Notes: generated by a model not told the origin, from the letters alone. DNA of 64,000 nucleotides from Candidatus Aminicenantota bacterium (GCA_027061995.1 JAMOUT010000057.1:62001-126000); one strand, 5' to 3'. Positions 27,617 through 36,727 are shown, counted from the first letter of the stretch. A program made the numbers and translations.

Positions 27617-28405
27617 ATGTTAAGAAGTTTATTTTCGGCGGCTTCCGGAATGCAAGCACAAGCTTTGAATATTGATGTTATCTCCCATAATCTTGCAAAT
27701 GTTAATACTGTTGGTTTTAAAAAATCAAGAACTGAGTTTGAAGATTTATTATATAATACTGTCAGAGAGCCGGGGGCAAAATCAACGATAAACACTGAGA
27801 TTCCAACCGGAATTCAGGTTGGTCTCGGTTCGAGAATAATAGGTGTAAACAGAGTTTTTTCCCAAGGGAATTTTAAAAGAACGGGAAATGCTCTTGATCT
27901 TGTTATAGAGGGGGACGGTTTTTTTCAAGTTACACTCCCCGATGGCTCAATAGCTTATACAAGAAGCGGAAATTTTTCAAAAGATTCGACCGGAAGGGTT
28001 GTTACCCCCGAAGGATATCCTCTTGAACCTCCTTTGAATATACCTGCTGATGCCATAAGTGTTACTATCGGAAATGACGGAACTGTTTCTGTTATAAGTG
28101 CGGGCTCGAATACAGCCACTGAGATAGGAACCATTCAACTTGCAAAATTTATTAATCCGGCGGGTTTAAAAAGCATAGGTAAAAATATGTATACTCAAAC
28201 AACATCATCGGGGGATCCTATTTTGGGAACACCCGGACTTGAAGGTTTCGGAACTTTGGCACAAGGCTTTCAGGAACTTTCAAATGTTGATATTGTCGAA
28301 GAGCTTGTTGAGATGATTATAGCTCAAAGAGCTTATGAGACAAATGCAAGATCGATTAGAACGGCGGATGAGATGCTTAACAGAGCGATAAATCTCGGAA
28401 GGTAA
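27617..28405 (+). CDS. flgG: Flagellar distal rod protein FlgG
   Basis: Forms the distal rod. [15 protein letters not shown], then [14 protein letters not shown]. The 262-residue length is typical. Internal [11 protein letters not shown] and C-terminal F-G-T-L-A-Q-G-F-x-E-x-S-N-V are FlgG signatures. AGGAGG precedes the ATG. It lies 15 bases after flgF and 3 before flgA. Confidence 0.97.
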   Translation: MLRSLFSAASGMQAQALNIDVISHNLANVNTVGFKKSRTEFEDLLYNTVREPGAKSTINTEIPTGIQVGLGSRIIGVNRVFSQGNFKRTGNALDLVIEGDGFFQVTLPDGSIAYTRSGNFSKDSTGRVVTPEGYPLEPPLNIPADAISVTIGNDGTVSVISAGSNTATEIGTIQLAKFINPAGLKSIGKNMYTQTTSSGDPILGTPGLEGFGTLAQGFQELSNVDIVEELVEMIIAQRAYETNARSIRTADEMLNRAINLGR

Positions 28406-28408
28406 ATA

Positions 28409-29344
28409 ATGAGATTTAAAACATTGTTTTTTATTTTTATTTTTTTAATCTCCGTGGTTTTACTGAATTCTCGGGTTATGGTTCAACTTCACAGTAAAGC
28501 TGTAATCAAATCCGATATTATATATATGAAAGATATTGCCTCCATTTATTCAAACTACAGTAATCTTAAGGATAAAGTGGAAAAAATAATTATCTCGAAA
28601 GGGAAAAGTATTGATAGTGTTGATAGAAAAACAATTTATATGAAACTTATCAATAACGGGATAAACGGATTTAAAGTTGTTGGTGCAAAACAAGTTGAAA
28701 TATTAAAAGGGAAAAAGAGAGTATCTAATTCTTTAATGAAAAAAAAGATAGAAAATTATATAAGATCTCGGTTCGGTTATGCTTCCGATATTAAAATAAT
28801 ATATCAGAAAATCCCCGATATAAAACTTCCTTCGGGAGGTAAAATAGTTTTGCAAAGATATGGAAAAGGGTTTTCAAACTCCTATCTTCTGAAAGTGCTG
28901 TTAATTAAAAACGGTAAGATTATAAAACAGGATTTTGCACAAGTATATGTGAAAATTTGGGCGAAAATTCCTGTTGCGACTAAATTTATCCGAAGGGGGA
29001 AGATATTAACGAGTAGTGATTTCAGATGGGAAATCAGGGAGATTAATTATGGAAATTATGATTTTGCTGGAAATTCATCCCAAATAATAGGTAAAAAAGC
29101 TCTTTATTCCATAGGCTCGGGAAATGTTATAAGAAACAAGGTATTAAGTAACAAAATATCTGTAAAAAGAGGTGAAATTATAAGAATAATGGTTAGAATG
29201 AATGGTATTAGCATATCTACCATAGGAAAAGCTTTAACTTCAGGTATTAAAGGACAGATGATTAAAGTTGTAAATCTGAAATCAAAGAAAAAACTTGAAG
29301 GTAAAGTTATAGGGGAAAATCTTGTGGAGGTATTCGTATTATGA
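28409..29344 (+). CDS. flgA: Flagellar P-ring assembly chaperone FlgA
   Basis: Periplasmic chaperone that helps FlgI build the P ring. The 311-residue protein has an N-terminal signal peptide, a variable middle and the C-terminal SAF/FlgA domain: R-R-G-K-I-L-T-S-S-D-F near 195, I-G-K-K-A near 228, the V-K-R-G-E-I-I near 251 and the closing G-x-x-I-x-V-x-N. It overlaps flgH by 4 bases. The length is above the usual 220-240 because of a longer N-terminal half. Confidence 0.88.
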   Translation: MRFKTLFFIFIFLISVVLLNSRVMVQLHSKAVIKSDIIYMKDIASIYSNYSNLKDKVEKIIISKGKSIDSVDRKTIYMKLINNGINGFKVVGAKQVEILKGKKRVSNSLMKKKIENYIRSRFGYASDIKIIYQKIPDIKLPSGGKIVLQRYGKGFSNSYLLKVLLIKNGKIIKQDFAQVYVKIWAKIPVATKFIRRGKILTSSDFRWEIREINYGNYDFAGNSSQIIGKKALYSIGSGNVIRNKVLSNKISVKRGEIIRIMVRMNGISISTIGKALTSGIKGQMIKVVNLKSKKKLEGKVIGENLVEVFVL

Positions 29345-29970
29345 AAAAGACACTGTTTTTTATTATATTTTTATATGGTTCATTAATATTGTTTGCTCAA
29401 GATGCTCCTGGGCATAGAACTTCCCTTTGGGATAATTCAAAATCCCTTTTTAATGACCCTAAAGCAAAAGCAATAAATGATATAGTCATAATAAAAGTAG
29501 AAGAAAGCACAAAAGCTGAAAATTCGGCGGAAACAAAAACCAAAAAAGGTTCTTCGAGTTCTCTCGGGATTAATACATTTTTGGGGTTTGAAAAATCTCT
29601 TGCGGGAAAAATGAATCCCAATTTTGACCCCACATCAATGTTCGGTCATAGTGTTTCAAAAAAAGATGAAGGGGCGGGCTCTACAAAATCCACGACAAAG
29701 ATTCAAGGATATATAGCCGCAAAAGTTGTTGAGGTGATACCGAACGGAAATCTTATAATAGAGGCGAAAAAAGAGATAATAGTTAATAATGAAAAACAAA
29801 CAATGATTTTACGAGGGATGGTGAGGCCGAGAGATATAGATTATAACAATTTTGTATCTTCAAATGCGGTTGCTGATGTTCAGATTATGATAAAAGGTAA
29901 AGGAGCTGTTGCGGAACAACAGAGAAGAGGATGGTTATCATGGCTTTTAAGTATTGTTTGGCCGTTTTAA
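29341..29970 (+). CDS. flgH: Flagellar L-ring protein FlgH, apparently not a lipoprotein
   Basis: Forms the outer-membrane L ring around the rod. S-L-W-D near residue 28, N-D-I-V-I-I-K-V-E-E-S-T near 46, and the C-terminal half G-Y-I-A-A-K-V-V-E-V-I-P-N-G-N-L and R-G-M-V-R-P-R-D-I are family-typical. The N-terminus is a signal peptide, L-I-L-F-A-Q-D-A, with no cysteine anywhere near it, so the usual lipobox is missing. 209 residues is normal. It shares ATGA with flgA, and flgI begins 12 bases after. Confidence 0.9.
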   Translation: MKKTLFFIIFLYGSLILFAQDAPGHRTSLWDNSKSLFNDPKAKAINDIVIIKVEESTKAENSAETKTKKGSSSSLGINTFLGFEKSLAGKMNPNFDPTSMFGHSVSKKDEGAGSTKSTTKIQGYIAAKVVEVIPNGNLIIEAKKEIIVNNEKQTMILRGMVRPRDIDYNNFVSSNAVADVQIMIKGKGAVAEQQRRGWLSWLLSIVWPF

Positions 29971-29981
29971 GGAGAGGAAAG

Positions 29982-31073
29982 ATGAAAAAAAGGATTTTAC
30001 CTGTTATTTTTTTATTTATAACAATATCCTTAATCTCCATGGAAGTAAGATTAAAAGATATCTCAACTTTCGAAGGGGTCAGGGATAATGAATTGATAGG
30101 TTATGGAATAGTTGTGGGGCTTAATGGAACAGGGGATACAACACAAAATAAATTTACATTTCAAGCCATAGCGAATATGCTTGATAAAATGGGAGTTACC
30201 GTGGATCCCAAACAATTTCAATTAAGAAATGTTGCCTCGGTTATGGTAACGGGAAAACTTCCGATGTTTGCAAGATCAGGTTCCAAAATAGATGTAACTG
30301 TTTCCTCTATGGGTAGTGCCAAGAGTATTCAGGGGGGGATATTATTAATGACTCCGCTTAAAGCTGCAAACGGTCAGGTTTATGCGGTAGCTCAAGGCCC
30401 TGTATCAATAGGGGGATATAATGAAGGTGGTGGTGGCGGTAATGTTCGTAAAAACCATCCTACGGTCGGAATTATACCCGGAGGGGGAATCGTGGAAAAA
30501 GAGGTTCCTTTCTCCTTTTCAAATGAGGGATATTTGAATCTTTTACTTTATAATCCGGATTTTACAACAGCATCAAGGGTGGCTGAAAGAATTAACAGTG
30601 TTTTGGGATTAAAGAGCGCAAAAGCTCTTGATTCCTCCACGATAAAAATAGATGTCCCCCCCTCTTTCCGGGGAAAAACGGTGAAACTTGCATCAGTTAT
30701 AGAAAATATAAATATAACCCCTGATTCAAAAGCTGTTATCATAATAAACGAGAGAACGGGAACAATTGTATTCGGTGAAAATGCAAAGATAAGTAAAGTT
30801 GCAATAGCACACGGAAGCCTAACAGTGGCAATTCAAACTCAACAATTTGCCTCCCAACCTCCTCCGATGTCTGGAGGACAAACCGTGGTTATGCAAAATC
30901 AAAAAACGGATGTAACCGAAGAGCAAGCATCTTTTATGATGATGGAGGGGCCTACTGTCGGTGATTTGATAAAAGCTCTAAATTCCATAGGAGCAACACC
31001 GAGGGATATAATAGCCATACTTGAAGCTATAAAAAGAGCTGGTGCCATTAATGCGGAGTTAAAGATAATATGA
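29982..31073 (+). CDS. flgI: Flagellar P-ring protein FlgI
   Basis: Secreted protein that polymerises in the peptidoglycan layer as the P ring. After a signal peptide: R-L-K-D-I-S, L-I-G-Y-G-I-V-V-G-L-N-G-T-G-D near 40, G-S-A-K-S-I-Q-G-G near 110, and the C-terminal P-T-V-G-D-L-I-K-A-L-N-x-x-G-A-x-P-R-D. A start at 29982 is chosen because GGAGAGG lies just upstream and the signal peptide begins there; the frame extends 17 codons further up into flgH. It overlaps flgJ by 4 bases. Confidence 0.96.
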   Translation: MKKRILPVIFLFITISLISMEVRLKDISTFEGVRDNELIGYGIVVGLNGTGDTTQNKFTFQAIANMLDKMGVTVDPKQFQLRNVASVMVTGKLPMFARSGSKIDVTVSSMGSAKSIQGGILLMTPLKAANGQVYAVAQGPVSIGGYNEGGGGGNVRKNHPTVGIIPGGGIVEKEVPFSFSNEGYLNLLLYNPDFTTASRVAERINSVLGLKSAKALDSSTIKIDVPPSFRGKTVKLASVIENINITPDSKAVIIINERTGTIVFGENAKISKVAIAHGSLTVAIQTQQFASQPPPMSGGQTVVMQNQKTDVTEEQASFMMMEGPTVGDLIKALNSIGATPRDIIAILEAIKRAGAINAELKII

Positions 31074-31918
31074 GTATAGGATTCGGGAAAATTCCGGTAA
31101 TAGATCCATTCCTTTTGACTAATCAATCGGAAAAACTGAATTCAGTGGATTTTTCCAAACTTTCGGATAAAGAGAAAAGAGCAAAATTAAAATTAATAGC
31201 TTCTCAGTTTGAGGAGATTATGGTAAACACCCTTTTGAAAACTTCCACCGAAGCAAACAAAGTTTTCGCAAAAGGGGATAATGAGAATTACGGATTGAAT
31301 ATGGGCTTTTATAAAGATATGAATAACTATTATTTAAGCCAAAGTATAGTGGCTGAAGGGGGGCTCGGACTTCAAGATCTTATCGTGGAACAATTGATGG
31401 ACAAATTAAATATAAAAAATAAAAATATTGTAGATAAACAAAATAATAATTTAATAAAAAAGGGATTAAAGTTTAATCATGAAAAATTATCTTTTTCTCA
31501 GCCTGTTAAAGGGAGAATATCATCGGATTTCGGTTGGAGAATAGATCCTTTTGACGGAAAAAAAAGGTTTCATAATGGGGTTGATATAGCGGCTCCCGAG
31601 GGAACACCCGTCCAATCGGTTGAAACAGGGAAAGTTGTATTTGCAGGGAGAGAAAAAGGGTATGGAAATTTAATAATCTTAGAGCATATAAATGGTTATA
31701 AAACATATTATGCTCATTTAAAGGAGGTGAAAGTAAAAGAGGGTGATATAATAGGAAAAGACGAGATTATAGGTAATGTTGGGAAGACAGGGAGAGCGAC
31801 GGGTCCGCATCTTCATTTTGAAATCCGAAAAGGCAGATATGTTTTAAACCCCGAGGATAAGGTTTTATCTATTAAGTTTATGAAGAATCTTCCGATAAAG
31901 AAAACGGATGGAGGTTAG
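31070..31918 (+). CDS. flgJ: FlgJ rod-cap domain fused to an M23 peptidoglycan endopeptidase
   Basis: Residues about 35-110 form the rod-binding FlgJ N-domain (A-S-Q-F-E-E-I-M-V-N-T-L and a G-L-G-L-Q-D-L-I motif). Residues about 145-265 are a LytM/M23 zinc endopeptidase with all ligands: His168 and Asp172 in H-N-G-V-D, His216 in Y-A-H-L, and His247/His249 in H-L-H-F-E. FlgJ caps the growing rod and opens the wall for it. In enterobacteria the second domain is a GH73 glucosaminidase; here a peptidase cutting crosslinks takes its place. Coupled to flgI. Confidence 0.93.
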   Translation: MSIGFGKIPVIDPFLLTNQSEKLNSVDFSKLSDKEKRAKLKLIASQFEEIMVNTLLKTSTEANKVFAKGDNENYGLNMGFYKDMNNYYLSQSIVAEGGLGLQDLIVEQLMDKLNIKNKNIVDKQNNNLIKKGLKFNHEKLSFSQPVKGRISSDFGWRIDPFDGKKRFHNGVDIAAPEGTPVQSVETGKVVFAGREKGYGNLIILEHINGYKTYYAHLKEVKVKEGDIIGKDEIIGNVGKTGRATGPHLHFEIRKGRYVLNPEDKVLSIKFMKNLPIKKTDGG

Positions 31919-31920
31919 TG

Positions 31921-32232
31921 ATGATAAAGATATTTAAAACAACCGATATTAAGAACAATGGAATAACCGATAAATCTGTAAAAGATTCCAAAAACAAGAA
32001 TGATAATTTAAAAACGGGAAATTTTTTAAACCCGAACAATGATATAGTGGATATCTCAGGTCTGAGTGAAATTTTTTCCACTGCAAAAAAAGAGATGGAA
32101 AACATACCGGATATACGGGAAGATAAAATCAATCTTTTAAAACAAAAGATAGAAAACGGTGAATATAATATAGATGAAACCAAAGTAGCGGATAAAATTA
32201 TAGAAAATCATATAATTGATGAACTTGTATAG
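31921..32232 (+). CDS. flgM: Anti-sigma-28 factor FlgM
   Basis: Binds FliA (sigma-28) until the hook is complete, then is exported. Pattern: N-D-I-V-D-I-S near residue 40, P-D-I-R-E-D-K-I near 64, then L-K-Q-K-I-E-N-G-E-Y-N-I-D. This matches the FlgM core D-x-V-x-L-S...P-D-x-R-x-x-K-V...I-x-x-G-x-Y. GGAGG ends 6 bases before ATG 31921; a GTG one codon earlier overlaps the flgJ stop and is less likely. About 103 residues. It supports sigma-28 control of the fliC promoter in this window. Confidence 0.88.
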   Translation: MIKIFKTTDIKNNGITDKSVKDSKNKNDNLKTGNFLNPNNDIVDISGLSEIFSTAKKEMENIPDIREDKINLLKQKIENGEYNIDETKVADKIIENHIIDELV

Positions 32233-32241
32233 AGGTAAAAC

Positions 32242-32562
32242 ATGTCTGATGTTGGAAAAGTTAGTAGAAATACACCGAAACCTTTTCCGACCATAAGAAA
32301 ATCAAATGACCCTTTAAAACCTGAAACAGGTGAGGTCGAATTCTCCCAATATATGGCTGAAACGGATGAAATAAAGAGGAAAGTCGTTGAAAGTGCTGCG
32401 GAAACAGAAGGTTCCGTAATAAGAGAAGAAGAGAGAAGAAAAAAATTAAGATTAAAATCCAAAAAAAAGGATACTGAAGATGACAAAGAGATGGAAGAAT
32501 ATGAAACAGAAGGAGATGATGAAAATGATGATGAAGGAAAGATTGTGGATTTAGAGGTATAA
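32242..32562 (+). CDS. Hypothetical highly charged protein in the flagellar operon
   Basis: 106 residues, not recognised. The N-terminal half has T-P-K-P-F-P-T-I-R and E-V-E-F-S-Q-Y-M; the middle is a basic patch (R-R-K-K-L-R-L-K-S-K-K-K); the last third is very acidic (D-D-K-E-M-E-E-Y onward). Probably largely disordered. The position between flgM and flgN, spaced 9 bases and 1 base from them, implies a flagellar role, for instance an export substrate or a small regulator. GAGGTAAA precedes the ATG. Confidence 0.7.
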   Translation: MSDVGKVSRNTPKPFPTIRKSNDPLKPETGEVEFSQYMAETDEIKRKVVESAAETEGSVIREEERRKKLRLKSKKKDTEDDKEMEEYETEGDDENDDEGKIVDLEV

Positions 32563-32563
32563 A

Positions 32564-33043
32564 ATGGAAGAAAAAATATTTAAAGAATTGTATCTTTTTA
32601 TGAAAGATTATTTGAAAGTTTTAATAGAATCTTATGAGGAGAGTTTAAATTTAAGAAAGATTTTAAGAGAGAATAAAATAGAGAGAATTGAAAGAATGAT
32701 TCCGAGAATAGAAAATTTTGACATTAAAATTAAGATGCTTGAAAATACAAAAAACAGTTTACTGTCAAAACTCGCTAAAGCACTAAATATAAATGTCGGA
32801 AGCATAGATTGGGAACTTGTCGGAAACAGAGGGGGGAAGGAGATAGCAGAACTCGGTAAATTAATCGAAGAAAAAGTAAAGAATCTTGTAGATGCTAATA
32901 TTGTGAATAAAATAATTATCGAAAGACTGATAATGTTTAACAGTTCTCTTCTTAATGTTATAAGAAATGACGGGGATTCATTATACAGTTCCGACGGTAA
33001 TATTAACTCTTCTCATGAGAATTCGATGTTAGAGGAGGTTTGA
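32564..33043 (+). CDS. flgN: FlgN-type hook-junction export chaperone
   Basis: A 159-residue, all-alpha, coiled-coil protein directly upstream of flgK and flgL, whose products are the FlgN clients. Composition and heptads (L-R-K-I-L-R-E-N-K-I-E-R-I-E) match the FlgN family, which has low sequence conservation. It starts one base after the hypothetical gene and ends one base before flgK. The assignment rests on context plus fold-like features. Confidence 0.8.
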   Translation: MEEKIFKELYLFMKDYLKVLIESYEESLNLRKILRENKIERIERMIPRIENFDIKIKMLENTKNSLLSKLAKALNINVGSIDWELVGNRGGKEIAELGKLIEEKVKNLVDANIVNKIIIERLIMFNSSLLNVIRNDGDSLYSSDGNINSSHENSMLEEV

Positions 33044-33044
33044 T

Positions 33045-34484
33045 ATGGTAGGATTATTTAGTTCTCTTGAACTTGCTAAAAAGAGTCTTATGACTCATCA
33101 GTTTGTTTTTCATGTTATAGGGCATAATATAGCTAATGTTAATACACCTGAGTATTCAAGGCAAAGAGTTGAACTCGGAGTTGTCAGACCTTTTCGACTC
33201 GGAGAAAGGACTGTTGGTGTTGGAGTTGATGTTCTCGGTGTTCATGGTGTCCGAGATAAATATCTTGAATACCAAATACAAAAAGAGGTTCAGGGAAGGG
33301 GTGAAGCTTCATATATGTCGGGAAGTTATAAAATAATAGAATCAATTTTTCAAGAACAAACGGATACCGGAATTTCAAAGATAATGGGGAATTTTTTTAA
33401 TTCATGGAATGATTTAACCGTGAATCCGACGGGTCTTCCCGAAAGATCGACCGTTTTAAATAATGGTAAGGTTCTTGCGGACAAAATAAAAGAGGCTTAC
33501 AGAAGATTAAAGGAACAACAGGCGGTTGAAAACGGAGATGTTTCATCAATGGTAAAAGATATTAATGAGACCGGAAAGGAGATAGCAAAACTTAATATGG
33601 AGATAGCGAGCGGAGAAGCCGGCGGAGAAGAGATGAATGATTTAAGAGACAGAAGAAACAAACTTTTGCAGGATTTGGGAGAAAAAGTCGGAATTAATGT
33701 TTATGAAAATGAGATGCATCAGGTAACAGTTGAAATAGCTTCAAGACCTTTTATCGTTGGAAACAATTTAAATGAGCTTTCCGTTCAAAGGAATGCAAGC
33801 AATTCAAATTATTATGATATATATATTAATGAATCGGGTCATGTTGTGAATATAACCAATCAGATAGACGGTGGAGCAATGAAAGGTCTTATAACAATGA
33901 GAGATTCGAGAATCCCCGAATATCTGACAAAATTGGATAATCTTGCTTATGGTTTGATTACAAATGTCAACAATCTTCATAGCGGAGGGTTTGATTTAAA
34001 CGGTAATACCGGAGTTAATTTTTTCACCCCCTTTGTTCCTACTACCCCCGGAGATTACACCGGAGCAGCCGCTCTTATTGAGGTAAATCCCGCTATTGCA
34101 TCTGATCCCGAAGCTGTTGCAGCTTCTTCTGTCGCGGGGGAAATCGGTAATAATACCGTAGCTCTTCAAATAGCTGATCTTGAAAGAGCGTATAATACGG
34201 TTGATAGTGATAATGACGGAACTTTTGATTATGGGACATTCCATGATTATTATCATCAACTTGTAACAAGTGTGGGAGCCGAGGCATTAAACTCTTATAC
34301 GAGAGAAACAGCGGAGGGCGAAATAATAACAAATCTTCAGGATAGAAGAAGTGAAGTCTCATCGGTTTCTCTTGATGAAGAGAGTGCCACACTTATTCAG
34401 TTTCAAAAAGCTTATCAAGTGATGGCAAGATTTATGGGGGTCGTGGATAAAATGACCGATATAATGATTAATCTCGGGAGGTAA
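33045..34484 (+). CDS. flgK: Hook-filament junction protein FlgK
   Basis: First junction protein between hook and filament. N-terminus G-L-F-S-S-L-E-L-A-K-K-S-L and H-N-I-A-N-V-N-T-P-E-Y-S-R-Q. The middle has N-D-L-R-D-R-R-N-K-L-L near 200. The C-terminus V-S-L-D-E-E-S-A-T-L-I-Q-F-Q-K-A-Y-Q closes the D0 bundle. 479 residues is a normal size. GAGGTTTG precedes the ATG. flgL follows after 3 bases. Confidence 0.96.
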   Translation: MVGLFSSLELAKKSLMTHQFVFHVIGHNIANVNTPEYSRQRVELGVVRPFRLGERTVGVGVDVLGVHGVRDKYLEYQIQKEVQGRGEASYMSGSYKIIESIFQEQTDTGISKIMGNFFNSWNDLTVNPTGLPERSTVLNNGKVLADKIKEAYRRLKEQQAVENGDVSSMVKDINETGKEIAKLNMEIASGEAGGEEMNDLRDRRNKLLQDLGEKVGINVYENEMHQVTVEIASRPFIVGNNLNELSVQRNASNSNYYDIYINESGHVVNITNQIDGGAMKGLITMRDSRIPEYLTKLDNLAYGLITNVNNLHSGGFDLNGNTGVNFFTPFVPTTPGDYTGAAALIEVNPAIASDPEAVAASSVAGEIGNNTVALQIADLERAYNTVDSDNDGTFDYGTFHDYYHQLVTSVGAEALNSYTRETAEGEIITNLQDRRSEVSSVSLDEESATLIQFQKAYQVMARFMGVVDKMTDIMINLGR

Positions 34485-34487
34485 AAA

Positions 34488-35375
34488 ATGAGAGCAAACG
34501 AGAGTATATGGTATAGGGATGCATTGTTTTATATTAATTTAACCAAATTAAGATATGATAAGGCAATACAAGAGACAACTTCCGGCAAAAAGATACATAA
34601 AATTTCGGATGATCCTTCCGGAGCCGCTTTTGCTCTCGGATTAAAGGATAGAAGGGGGCAGATTGAACAATTTACAAAAAACCTTGATACTGCGAGAATA
34701 TATCTTTCCAATGCCGAGGATGTGTTAAACAAAGTTCAAAATGTTTTAAATAAAGTTGTAACAGATGCAAGTGAGGGAGCAACGGACACTATGGATCTCT
34801 CTCAAAAACAATTAATTGCAAATGATATAGACCAATTGAGAACTCAAATAATGGATCTTGCCAATACAAGGGTTATGAACAGATATCTTTTTTCGGGAAC
34901 TCTGATTGATACCCAACCTTTTACTGAGACAGGAGGGGTTGTGGGATACAATGGAAATACAAATAATATAGATGTTCAAATAGGATATTCCATAAGAGTT
35001 ACTACAAATCTACCCGGAGATCAGGTTTTTACAAATGGTGCGGATGATGTTTTTCAAGTCCTTGCGGATATAAGAGATCATTTGAATGCAAATGATTCTG
35101 TTGCCGTGTCAAATGATATACCGAGGCTCGGGAGCATCCTTGATAATATGGCACATCAAAGAGGGATAATTGGTAACAGGATGCATGAGCTTGATATTAT
35201 GAGAGATAGCCTTAAGGAATTTTCAAATAATCTTCAGGAGAAGATCTCCGAGATAGAGGATGCAAATATGCCGGAAGCGATATCAAATCTCATGAAAGAG
35301 GAGACAGGTTTAAGAGTAACTCTTCAAGCCGCATCAAGAATTCAAAGGATTACATTATTTGATTATTTAGGGTAA
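34488..35375 (+). CDS. flgL: Hook-filament junction protein FlgL
   Basis: Second junction protein, flagellin-like. T-S-G-K-K-I-H-K-I-S-D-D-P-S-G-A near residue 32 corresponds to the flagellin N-terminal domain. Then T-R-V-M-N-R-Y-L-F-S-G near 132. The C-terminal helix ends in A-S-R-I-Q-R-I-T-L-F-D-Y-L. 295 residues. The downstream fliW gene begins 8 bases later. Confidence 0.95.
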   Translation: MRANESIWYRDALFYINLTKLRYDKAIQETTSGKKIHKISDDPSGAAFALGLKDRRGQIEQFTKNLDTARIYLSNAEDVLNKVQNVLNKVVTDASEGATDTMDLSQKQLIANDIDQLRTQIMDLANTRVMNRYLFSGTLIDTQPFTETGGVVGYNGNTNNIDVQIGYSIRVTTNLPGDQVFTNGADDVFQVLADIRDHLNANDSVAVSNDIPRLGSILDNMAHQRGIIGNRMHELDIMRDSLKEFSNNLQEKISEIEDANMPEAISNLMKEETGLRVTLQAASRIQRITLFDYLG

Positions 35376-35383
35376 AATACGGT

Positions 35384-35854
35384 ATGAAAATAAAATCAAG
35401 AAGTTTCGGAGAACTTGAATTTAAAGAGGAGTCAATAGTCAATTTCCCCGAAGGGATAATAGGTTTTGAGAACCTTAAAAAATGGATTCTGATTGAAAAT
35501 CAATCCATGGAACCTTTTAAATGGATTCAATCCATAGAAGACGGGAATATCGCTCTTATGGTTATTGACCCCCATCTTATAAGAAGCAATTATAAGATGG
35601 CGATTCCATCAATTGAACATCAAAAGATAGGGTTGGAAAATTTGGAAAAAAGGGATGATTGGATAAGTTTTTGTGTTGTTGTTCCGAAAGAGGATATTAA
35701 AAATTCAATCGTTAATTTGAAAGCACCCATATTAATCAATTTGAAAGAAAAAACAGGTAAACAAATAATTCTGTTGAATGATGATTATGATGTGGAGGAA
35801 AAGTTTTTTTCGGAAGAAACAGTTCGTATGAAGATGGAGCAGGAGAAAGGATAG
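35384..35854 (+). CDS. fliW: Flagellar assembly factor FliW
   Basis: Binds either flagellin or CsrA. When flagellin is exported, freed FliW sequesters CsrA and so lifts repression of flagellin translation. Diagnostic motifs: F-P-E-G-I-I-G-F-E near residue 21, L-M-V-I-D-P near 58 and the closing K-A-P-I-L-I-N near 112. 156 residues. csrA begins directly at the stop codon. The predicted target is the fliC leader at 50411-50470. Confidence 0.95.
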   Translation: MKIKSRSFGELEFKEESIVNFPEGIIGFENLKKWILIENQSMEPFKWIQSIEDGNIALMVIDPHLIRSNYKMAIPSIEHQKIGLENLEKRDDWISFCVVVPKEDIKNSIVNLKAPILINLKEKTGKQIILLNDDYDVEEKFFSEETVRMKMEQEKG

Positions 35855-36088
35855 GTGCTTGTTTTAACCAGAAAGAAAGGGCAATCCATAATTATAGGTG
35901 ATAATATAAAGATTAAAATAGTGTCAATAAACCCGTCAGGTGTTGAAATAGGGATTGAAGCACCGAGAGATATAAATATTGTCAGGGAGGAACTTCTTGA
36001 AAAAGTAAAATCATTGAATATGGAAGCGGCAAACCTGAAGATAGAAAAGGATTCCTTAAACAAACTAAAAAAAATACTTAAAAAATAG
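35855..36088 (+). CDS. csrA: Carbon storage/flagellin translation regulator CsrA
   Basis: A 77-residue RNA-binding dimer that blocks ribosome access at GGA motifs. L-V-L-T-R-K-K-G-Q-S-I-I-I-G-D and G-V-E-I-G-I-E-A-P-R-D-I-N-I-V-R-E-E carry the conserved RNA-contacting Arg residues (R6 and R43). The start is GTG immediately after the fliW stop, with AGGAGAAAGG upstream. The C-terminal extension is lysine-rich. Last gene of the flagellar operon. Confidence 0.97.
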   Translation: MLVLTRKKGQSIIIGDNIKIKIVSINPSGVEIGIEAPRDINIVREELLEKVKSLNMEAANLKIEKDSLNKLKKILKK

Positions 36089-36102
36089 AATTAAAACTAT
36101 TT
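36083..36102. terminator. Weak dyad between csrA and the convergent CPBP gene
   Basis: Six-base arms AAATAG and CTATTT around an eight-base loop, covering both stop codons. Short and AT-rich; a possible terminator for the flagellar operon. Confidence 0.25.
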
Positions 36103-36726
36103 AATCGGTGAAAGGATAAAAATCATAATATCCCAAAATATGTGAGAAAGAATAACAAGTGACGGATTTTTTGTTTTCATATATAAAAATCCCCAAAATA
36201 ATCCGCAAGTTAAAGCAGCGAGAATAAGAATAGGATTAAATGATATCAGATGAACGGCTGTGTATAATATAGCCGTTAATAATAATGCAAAATATTTCTT
36301 CATATGATTTTCCAAACTTTTTTGTATGAAACCTCTCCAAAATACCTCCTCACCGAAAGCTATGGGAAAAATGAGCAGAACAGAGATTACAAGAGGTGAT
36401 AGACCTGTTTTATTAGCGTATATATTATCAAGGAATATCCATCTGTCATTTAGAATATTAAATTTCAGATTAATCAGGATTAAAATTTTATTTCCGACAA
36501 AAAAGATAAAATAGAGAAATAAAGCGGATATAAAGGAATAGAGAATATTTGTATAACTGATTCGTATCTCATCAAATACCGATTTATCAAAAAGAAAAAC
36601 AATGAAGATTAAAAGAGAAACCGCAAGGCTCATAGAGAGCCAAAAATTGAAAGGTTTTAAACCGAAAACAATCCCCCATAATATAAAGGCAAAAAATAAT
36701 GATATGTAAATTTTATTAATATTCAA
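36097..36726 (-). CDS. CPBP-family intramembrane protease
   Basis: A 209-residue polytopic protein with the family's catalytic motifs: E-E-V-F-W-R-G (E-E-x-x-x-R), the single His in A-V-H-L near 160, and H-I-F-W-D near the C-terminus. The family includes eukaryotic Rce1 and bacterial immunity or maturation proteins. It starts with TTG one base after the ubiA-type stop and seems translationally coupled. Substrate unknown. Confidence 0.85.
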   Translation of the reverse strand: MNINKIYISLFFAFILWGIVFGLKPFNFWLSMSLAVSLLIFIVFLFDKSVFDEIRISYTNILYSFISALFLYFIFFVGNKILILINLKFNILNDRWIFLDNIYANKTGLSPLVISVLLIFPIAFGEEVFWRGFIQKSLENHMKKYFALLLTAILYTAVHLISFNPILILAALTCGLFWGFLYMKTKNPSLVILSHIFWDIMIFILSPIK

Positions 36727-36727
36727 A

